Shown one piece after another: positions 59,296 through 64,000 of a stretch of 64,000 bases of DNA. A program made the position numbers and the translations under genes. The notes beneath the pieces were generated by a model. The model had not been told where the DNA came from and made no database searches. It saw only the letters and a program-made list of their open reading frames with translations. Within the stretch, counting starts at the first letter, position 1; each line of letters starts with the position of its first letter. Origin of the DNA: CAXXOK01 sp963675365 (GTDB taxonomy: Bacteria > Bacillota > Clostridia > Christensenellales > Aristaeellaceae). The stretch spans positions 868,001-932,000 of the forward strand of contig CAXXVA010000001.1 of NCBI GenBank assembly GCA_963675365.2, read 5' to 3'.

Positions 59296-60216
59296 TCAAA
59301 GCGCCGCCTCCACCTCTGCGGGAGACGGAATGGACGACTGCGCGCCTTTGCGCGTAGTGCTCAGCGCGGCCGCCGTGTTGGCAAATTGCAGACAGTCGTT
59401 CAGTGCTTTCCCGGTGGACAGCGCCGCCGCGAACGCGCCCAGAAATACGTCGCCCGCCGCCGTGGAATCCACGGCGTTGACCTGCATCGGTTTCAAAATA
59501 AACGGATTTTGGTCGATCATCGTAAACGCGCCCTGGCTGGACATAGAAATGATCGGATGGCCGAAACCAAGCGTGGACATGATGGAGCAGGCTTCCTGCG
59601 CGCTTTGCATATCCTTGACGGGAACGCCCGTGATTTCTTCTGCTTCCAGCTCGTTGGGCTTGGCAAAGTCGATCAGTTTACATATCTCCCGGGGCAGGCC
59701 GCCCGCCGGAACGGGCGAGGGATCGATAACGACGGTCATGCGCTTTTCCTTGGCAAGGCGAATGGCTTCATACACCGTTTCTGTCTGGATTTCCATGGTG
59801 ATCAGCAGGATATCGCAGCCGTCGAACACGTCGGCGTGTTCGCGCACGTCCGCCGGGGTCAGTTTGGCGTTCGCGCCCCCGGTGAAGGAGATGGAATTGC
59901 GCCCCTGCTCGTCCACGCGGATCATCGCCACGCCGGAGGTATCGCCCGCAAGGGTGATCACGCGGCTCATATCCACGCCGCGCTCTTCAAGCCCCCGGGT
60001 CAGCTGTTTGCTGAAGTCGTCGTCGCCGAGTTTGGTAAAGTAGCGCACCTTGCCGCCCAGCGTCGCCGCCACAGCCGCCTGGTTGCCGCCCTTGCCGCCG
60101 GGAAAGGTGGCAAAGTTATCGGTCATCACGGTTTGCCCGACTTCCGGCATTTTTTTCATGTACATTACCAGATCGATATTGATGCCGCCCATACAAAGGA
60201 TCGTCTTTGCCGTCAT
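59296..60216 (-). CDS. rbsK: Ribokinase
   Basis: A 306-residue PfkB-fold kinase that makes ribose 5-phosphate. CMGGINIDLVMYM starts the fold. FPGGKGGNQAAVAATLGGKV is the substrate-site motif, and VNAVDSTAAGDVFLGAFAAA holds the anion hole and the catalytic aspartate. It lies one base after the BtpA/SgcQ-like gene, with GGGAGAGG upstream of the ATG. Confidence 0.94.
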   Translation of the reverse strand: MTAKTILCMGGINIDLVMYMKKMPEVGQTVMTDNFATFPGGKGGNQAAVAATLGGKVRYFTKLGDDDFSKQLTRGLEERGVDMSRVITLAGDTSGVAMIRVDEQGRNSISFTGGANAKLTPADVREHADVFDGCDILLITMEIQTETVYEAIRLAKEKRMTVVIDPSPVPAGGLPREICKLIDFAKPNELEAEEITGVPVKDMQSAQEACSIMSTLGFGHPIISMSSQGAFTMIDQNPFILKPMQVNAVDSTAAGDVFLGAFAAALSTGKALNDCLQFANTAAALSTTRKGAQSSIPSPAEVEAAL

Positions 60217-60217
60217 C

Positions 60218-61048
60218 CTAAACCTCTCCCTGCCGAAGTGCCTCCACGGCTTTCATAAACGCGCGGGTGCGCTCCGCGTCCACCGGATTTTTCCAATGGC
60301 CGTCGCGCTTGAAGTAGCTGCCGACGATCGCGCCATCCGCGGCCCTTAAAAGTTCGGCCACGTTTTCGCTCGTGGTTCCGCTGCCAAGGTAAATCGGCAG
60401 CTTGACGCGCTGTTTGCAGCTTTCCACCTTGTCCACCGTCGGCGGGGTTCCCGTGTCAAACCCCGTGACGATCACGGCGTCGCCGTCCTGCGCCTCGATG
60501 TCCATGGCCTGCTCCTCGACGCTGCGGTCGTGGATGATGTAATGGCTGCCGTGCTTGACGTTGACGTCGCACAGGCAGGCGATATCCTCCGCCTGCAACA
60601 GCTTGCGGAGCCTTGACACCCTGCCGCCCGCCGCCTCGATATAGCCGGACTGCGAGATAAACGCGTTGCACCATTCAAACACGCGGATCCACCGGGCCCC
60701 GCCCGCGACGGCCGCGGCCATCGCCTGTTCGCCGCCGTTCATGTGGCATTCCGCGCCCACGGGGATGGATACGCTGTTTGCCACCCCGTACACGCCGACA
60801 GCCAGCGCGGCCACGGTTTCCGGCCCGATATCGCGGCCGGGCAGGTAGGGGACGTCCCACATGTTTTCCACCTGCACGCCGTCTACGCCCGCGTCTTCCA
60901 GCATCCGCGCCTCGTCCCGGGCGATCCGCAGAATCTGCTTCATGCCCATCCGGGCCGCGTCATACTGCGGCGAGCCGGGCAGCGGACGCAGATGCACCAT
61001 GCCGATGACGGGTTTTTTGTTGGTAAAGATCGTCTCCAGCCTGTTCAT
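60218..61048 (-). CDS. BtpA/SgcQ-family TIM-barrel protein
   Basis: 276 residues. KPVIGMVHLRPLPGSPQYD at the start, DAGVDGVQVENMWDVPYLPG, VGAECHMNGGEQAMAAAVAG and LGSGTTSENVAELLRAADGA are typical of BtpA/SgcQ proteins. These are barrel proteins found in several sugar operons and, in cyanobacteria, linked to photosystem I assembly. No reaction is firmly established. Here it sits between rbsD and rbsK, which suggests a step in pentose handling. GGAGG precedes the ATG. Confidence 0.88.
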   Translation of the reverse strand: MNRLETIFTNKKPVIGMVHLRPLPGSPQYDAARMGMKQILRIARDEARMLEDAGVDGVQVENMWDVPYLPGRDIGPETVAALAVGVYGVANSVSIPVGAECHMNGGEQAMAAAVAGGARWIRVFEWCNAFISQSGYIEAAGGRVSRLRKLLQAEDIACLCDVNVKHGSHYIIHDRSVEEQAMDIEAQDGDAVIVTGFDTGTPPTVDKVESCKQRVKLPIYLGSGTTSENVAELLRAADGAIVGSYFKRDGHWKNPVDAERTRAFMKAVEALRQGEV

Positions 61049-61093
61049 CGCGTACCTCCGGTTTGAGTTTGATCCGGGTCTTGGAGTGCGGAA

Positions 61094-61537
61094 TCAGAAA
61101 TCCACGCCCGCAACCAGAATAATGTAGCAGTACGGGCAGCGCTCGCCGGTGCGTACAAACACCTTGACCTCTTCGCCGCGCAGCGCGCCGTTGAGCCAAA
61201 GGTCCTTCATGTCCACGTGGGGAATGGTCTTTTCGACCAGATCGTTGCCCTTGTTCTTTTCCGCGTCGAGAATCTCCCGGAATTCCTTGTACACCTGCGG
61301 GCTGACGCTTTTGGTTTCGTCGGTCACGATGTATTCTTCAATCACAAGCTCCGAAAGAACCGCTTTCACCACGTCCGTCACCTTGGGAACGCCCTCGCAT
61401 ACGGCCAAATCGATGCAGGTCGTCTGATCGTGCCGGGGGAACGGGCAGCCAACGTCGCCGATCAAAATCATATCCCCGTGCCCCATTTTTGCCACAGCCT
61501 TTGCCAGGTCCGCATTGTAGATACCGCTTTTCTTCAT
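61094..61537 (-). CDS. rbsD: D-ribose pyranase
   Basis: A 147-residue RbsD/FucU-family protein that converts pyranose to furanose forms of ribose. The catalytic His is in KMGHGDMILIGDVGCPFP, and RTGERCPYCYIILVAGV near the end is as in RbsD. ATG 61537 has GGAGAGG upstream. It is the first enzyme gene of the operon and lies downstream of a LacI-type operator. Confidence 0.93.
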   Translation of the reverse strand: MKKSGIYNADLAKAVAKMGHGDMILIGDVGCPFPRHDQTTCIDLAVCEGVPKVTDVVKAVLSELVIEEYIVTDETKSVSPQVYKEFREILDAEKNKGNDLVEKTIPHVDMKDLWLNGALRGEEVKVFVRTGERCPYCYIILVAGVDF

Positions 61538-61579
61538 TGTCTGCCTCTCCTTGCGTTTTCTATATTTTTTACTGGTCAT

Positions 61580-61591
61580 TTAAACGTTTAA
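61580..61591. promoter_or_regulatory. LacI-type operator upstream of rbsD
   Basis: TTAAACGTTTAA is a perfect 12-bp palindrome with central CG, 43 bp before rbsD. Its half-site resembles that of the operator at 62777. No clear -35/-10 pair could be assigned. Confidence 0.72.
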
Positions 61592-61755
61592 TTCAACAAC
61601 GCAGTCATGGTGCCCTCGTAAATCTTCGTATAAACTGTGTATGTCCGTTCTTACAGGCGTTACAAAATGCTTTCCGTTCCGGCGGAATCAGGGGATCGAA
61701 CGTCTTCGCGCGTTGTTTGTCCGGGGCGCGTTTCGTCGTTTAACTTTGAGCGCCC

Positions 61756-62763
61756 TCAGCAGGACGAACGCAGCATCAGGGCGGAGCGCAGCGCGACGGA
61801 AAAGCCCTGCAGATTGCGCTTGCGTTCCAGCGCGTCCAGCATCAGGTTGGCGGCGTTGACCGACATTTCCCGGATCGGGTTTTCCACGGTGGTCAGTTTG
61901 GGGTACAGGAGGCTGGAAAAGTAGATGTTATCGTACCCGACGACGCCCATATCGCGCGGGATTTTCATCTTGTGCTCCTTGAGCGCTTCCATGGCGCCCC
62001 AGGCCATAATATCGCTGGATACAAACGCGGCGGCCGGATCGCTGCCAGGCTGATAGGTTTTCAGCGCTTCCTTCATCAGCTCAAACCCGGACGCGAAGGT
62101 AAAATCGCCGTACAAGATCTCACAGGATGATTCCGCAACGCCGTGCAGCTTCAGGGTTTCGGTAAACCCGTTCAGGCGCGCCGCGGCGTTGGGCACGATA
62201 TCCACAGGGCCCGCCAGACAATAAAAACGGCTGTACTTGCGGGACACCAGGTAATCGGCGATCGACGCCGCGCCGTGATAGTTATCCGCATACACGAAGG
62301 CGACGTTTCGGTTGGTTTTCTCGGGCGGCTGATCGACGATCACCAGGGGGATATCGATCATCTCCATCAGATTTTTACTGTCGATACGCGGCGCAAAGGC
62401 GATGATGCCGTCCATACGGGCGTTGAGGATGCTTTCGATGTTGCGGATCTCGTTTTGCGGTTTGTTATCCGAATCGAACAATACGATCTGGTACTCTTCT
62501 TTCCCCACGGTATGCTGGACATTCTTAACCCCTTCGGAGAAAAACGGGTTGGTGATGTCCGGAACCAGCACGCCGATGGTTTGGGAGCGCTTGGTTTTCA
62601 AGTTGCGCGCATACACGTTCGGGCGGTACCCCAGCTCCTTGACGGCTTGATGAACACGCTGCTCAAGATCGCTTGAGACATACTTTTTCTGCGTCAGTAC
62701 GTTGGAAACCGTCGCCGTCGATACCCCGGCGTGTTTCGCGATCTCTTTAATCGTAACGTTCAT
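61756..62763 (-). CDS. LacI-family regulator, probable RbsR
   Basis: 335 residues. The helix-turn-helix (TIKEIAKHAGVSTATVSNVL) and hinge (YRPNVYARNLK) are followed by a ribose-type binding core (IGVLVPDITNPFFSEGVKNV, PRDMGVVGYDNIYFSSLLYP). It is encoded at the head of the ribose operon, 218 bp before rbsD. Matching operators lie upstream of both genes, which points to autoregulation and control of rbs. Confidence 0.93.
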   Translation of the reverse strand: MNVTIKEIAKHAGVSTATVSNVLTQKKYVSSDLEQRVHQAVKELGYRPNVYARNLKTKRSQTIGVLVPDITNPFFSEGVKNVQHTVGKEEYQIVLFDSDNKPQNEIRNIESILNARMDGIIAFAPRIDSKNLMEMIDIPLVIVDQPPEKTNRNVAFVYADNYHGAASIADYLVSRKYSRFYCLAGPVDIVPNAAARLNGFTETLKLHGVAESSCEILYGDFTFASGFELMKEALKTYQPGSDPAAAFVSSDIMAWGAMEALKEHKMKIPRDMGVVGYDNIYFSSLLYPKLTTVENPIREMSVNAANLMLDALERKRNLQGFSVALRSALMLRSSC

Positions 62764-62776
62764 AACTACACCTTAT

Positions 62777-62828
62777 CAGTTAATCGAGTAACTGACTAGA
62801 TCATAGCATACGGATTTTTGGCTGTCAA
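62777..62828 (-). promoter_or_regulatory. Promoter and operator of the ribose regulator gene
   Basis: On the minus strand TTGACA (62823-62828), 17 bp and TATGAT (62800-62805). Directly after the -10 is the near-palindrome CAGTTAATCGAGTAACTG (62777-62794, plus strand), centred on CG. The layout matches that of the other lacI-type gene in this window. Confidence 0.82.
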
Positions 62829-62887
62829 GCGTTTTTTGTGAACTTTTTGTATCAGCCGGCTGCCCCACCGCCAGATCGTATACGTTT

Positions 62888-62901
62888 GCATTGCGCAATG
62901 C
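62888..62901. repeat. Perfect 14-bp palindrome
   Basis: GCATTGCGCAATGC in the 295-bp region between the regulator and the secreted-protein gene. It could be an operator or a hairpin. No partner is evident, and nothing else was recognised in this gap. Confidence 0.4.
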
Positions 62902-63058
62902 CGTACGGACTATAGGCGCGCCCCGTTTTTTTGGCTTGCCGGATAAAACGCAGAGAGTCGATCGTTTAATCATCGGACGGCTGCAGCGATACCGCGCGGG
63001 CAAAAGCAGCCGGTATTGTTAAATAAACCCGATCCAAAGAAAAGTGAGGATGCTGATG

Positions 63059-63718
63059 ATGAGAAAGCCGAATAAGAACCTGAACCGCCTGTTCCTGCTG
63101 TCGCTGATCCTTTGTATGCTGCTGACGACAGGCGGCGCGCAGGAAGTCGCGGCGCCGCGGGAGATGCTTTCCGCTTACCAGGCCGTTGTGTTGGGCGAGC
63201 AGCCCTACCTTCAGTCCGATCCGTTTGAGGGCACGCTGACCGAAACCATCATGACCCCGGAAATCGGCCAATGGTACGGATATCTGTTTGAAACGCCGCT
63301 CCGCTTTGACGCGTTCGCCGTGACGGACCTGGACAAAGACGGATATCCCGAGCTGCTCCTAAAGCTCAGCGAGGACTTCGGATTCGAGCTTTTGCGTTTT
63401 TATGACGGCACGGTGTACGGCTACCCCTTTGTGTACCGGGCGATGGAAGCCGTCACGGTAGACGGCGAAATTCATGCGTCCAGCGGCGCAACCAACTTCG
63501 GCTGGGTCACGCTTACGTTTACCGGTATGCAAGAGCAGCGCCCCGCCGTATGCTGGATGTCTGACGAGGCATCGGATACCGTCCGTTACACGATCGCCGA
63601 CGCTGTGGTGAGCGAAAGCGAGTTCAAGACCTTCAACGACGCCCTGTGGGCCAAGGATCAAATCGAATGGACGGCGTATACCCCCCAAGCGCTCGACGCC
63701 ATCGTGAGCGGAGACTGA
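63059..63718 (+). CDS. Secreted protein with a DxDxDG-type calcium-binding-like loop
   Basis: 219 residues. The signal peptide (NRLFLLSLILCMLLTTGG) is followed by a domain with FAVTDLDKDGYPELLLKL, the FG-GAP/EF-hand-like loop common in Clostridial surface proteins. The rest is beta-rich (VYGYPFVYRAMEAVTVDGEI). No enzyme motif is seen. AGTGAGGA is eight bases before ATG 63059. ATG 63056 is an alternative. Confidence 0.75.
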   Translation: MRKPNKNLNRLFLLSLILCMLLTTGGAQEVAAPREMLSAYQAVVLGEQPYLQSDPFEGTLTETIMTPEIGQWYGYLFETPLRFDAFAVTDLDKDGYPELLLKLSEDFGFELLRFYDGTVYGYPFVYRAMEAVTVDGEIHASSGATNFGWVTLTFTGMQEQRPAVCWMSDEASDTVRYTIADAVVSESEFKTFNDALWAKDQIEWTAYTPQALDAIVSGD

Positions 63719-63732
63719 CACGCGTACCAAAC

Positions 63733-63767
63733 AAAAAGCCCTGTATCGTTTGCGATACAGGGCTTTT
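63733..63767. terminator. Bidirectional intrinsic terminator
   Basis: AAAAAGCCCTGTATCG, loop TTTG and its complement, ending in TTTT. It serves the secreted-protein gene and the converging araA gene. Confidence 0.9.
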
Positions 63768-63778
63768 ATGACTTTGCG

Positions 63779-64000
63779 TTACCCGATGACCACGATCTCG
63801 GTATCGGTCAGCTTGGCGAACAGCTTCATATCGTCGGCGGTCAGCGCGGTGGAGACGACCGTGTGGTGGCCGCCGCCCGCTTCGATCCAGGCTTTCGCGC
63901 CTTCGGCGAAGCTCGGCTTGATCTTCCACATGATCTGCCCGACGGGGAGCTTGGGCATGGGCTTGGGCTGGGCGATCAATTCAATGTTCGCCACCACCAG
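63779..64000 (-). CDS. araA: L-arabinose isomerase, C-terminal end (gene continues beyond window)
   Basis: The last 73 codons are visible, ending at TAA 63779-63781 with no start inside the window. LPVGQIMWKIKPSFAEGAKA, WIEAGGGHHTVVSTALTADD and the closing DTEIVVI match the AraA C-terminus, where the GG.HHT segment carries a metal-ligand histidine. The enzyme converts L-arabinose to L-ribulose using Mn2+. It fits a pentose-using cell, beside the ribose operon. Confidence 0.88.
   Translation of the reverse strand: MVVANIELIAQPKPMPKLPVGQIMWKIKPSFAEGAKAWIEAGGGHHTVVSTALTADDMKLFAKLTDTEIVVIG

Noticed and set aside
59044..60258. 404-residue open frame on the plus strand
   Set aside because: It is antisense to rbsA and rbsK, whose motifs are complete. 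The translation has no domain and no ribosome site.
62776..63003. 75-residue minus-strand frame before the ribose regulator gene
   Set aside because: It overlaps the regulator's promoter, has no ribosome site and no protein-like composition.

Overview
The window looks like the chromosome of an anaerobic, GC-rich Gram-positive bacterium of the class Clostridia. The support is rubrerythrin, strong AGGAGG ribosome sites, consensus sigma-A promoters, many intrinsic terminators, YesM/YesN and LacI sugar regulators, and a DUF1576 protein. The abundance of sugar importers and the style of the signal peptides recall gut Christensenellales, but that placement is an inference.

Layout. 1-5.6 kb (minus strand): a cut-off DUF5131 protein, a glycosyltransferase, a secreted Sel1-repeat protein, rubrerythrin and a secreted Ig/CHAP protein. 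5.7-13.1 kb (plus strand): a heterodimeric multidrug ABC exporter behind a leader-peptide attenuator, then a MATE pump, a glutamate-kinase-like protein and two small membrane proteins. 13.2-17.9 kb: QueH, a DUF1576 membrane protein, a secreted protein, an aldo/keto reductase and a TipA-type MerR regulator. Three long imperfect hairpins (3610-3773, 4449-4622, 7853-8015) share an almost identical apex on unrelated stems. They are the least explained feature of the window.

18.07-28.48 kb: tRNA-Ser(CGA) followed by an AT-rich integrative element of about 10.3 kb. It carries an integrase, a CI-like repressor, an excisionase, a decayed replication module, an IS256-family insertion, an HNH-like protein, a lipoprotein and a large cell-surface protein with a predicted caspase-like protease domain. 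Both attachment sites and matching integrase arm sites are visible.

28.8-40.6 kb (minus strand): a sensor kinase and AraC-type response regulator, then a sugar-binding protein, two permeases, a VOC protein, an arabinose/fucose-isomerase-like enzyme and a DUF5107-TPR protein. No transport ATPase is present, so a shared MsmX-type ATPase is presumed. 41.2-52.3 kb (minus strand): one LacI-controlled operon of eleven genes. It encodes an RbsABC-type importer, an oxidoreductase, a xylose-isomerase-like TIM barrel, a HAD phosphatase, a deoxyhypusine-synthase-like protein, an HldE-like kinase, a ROK kinase and a phosphoheptose-isomerase-like SIS protein. Its substrate is unknown.

52.9-55.7 kb: a metallopeptidase, a divergent LytR-CpsA-Psr protein and a quinone-oxidoreductase-like dehydrogenase. 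55.9-62.8 kb (minus strand): a complete ribose operon (LacI regulator, RbsD, BtpA/SgcQ-like, RbsK, RbsA, RbsC, RbsB). The window ends with a secreted protein and the 3' end of araA.
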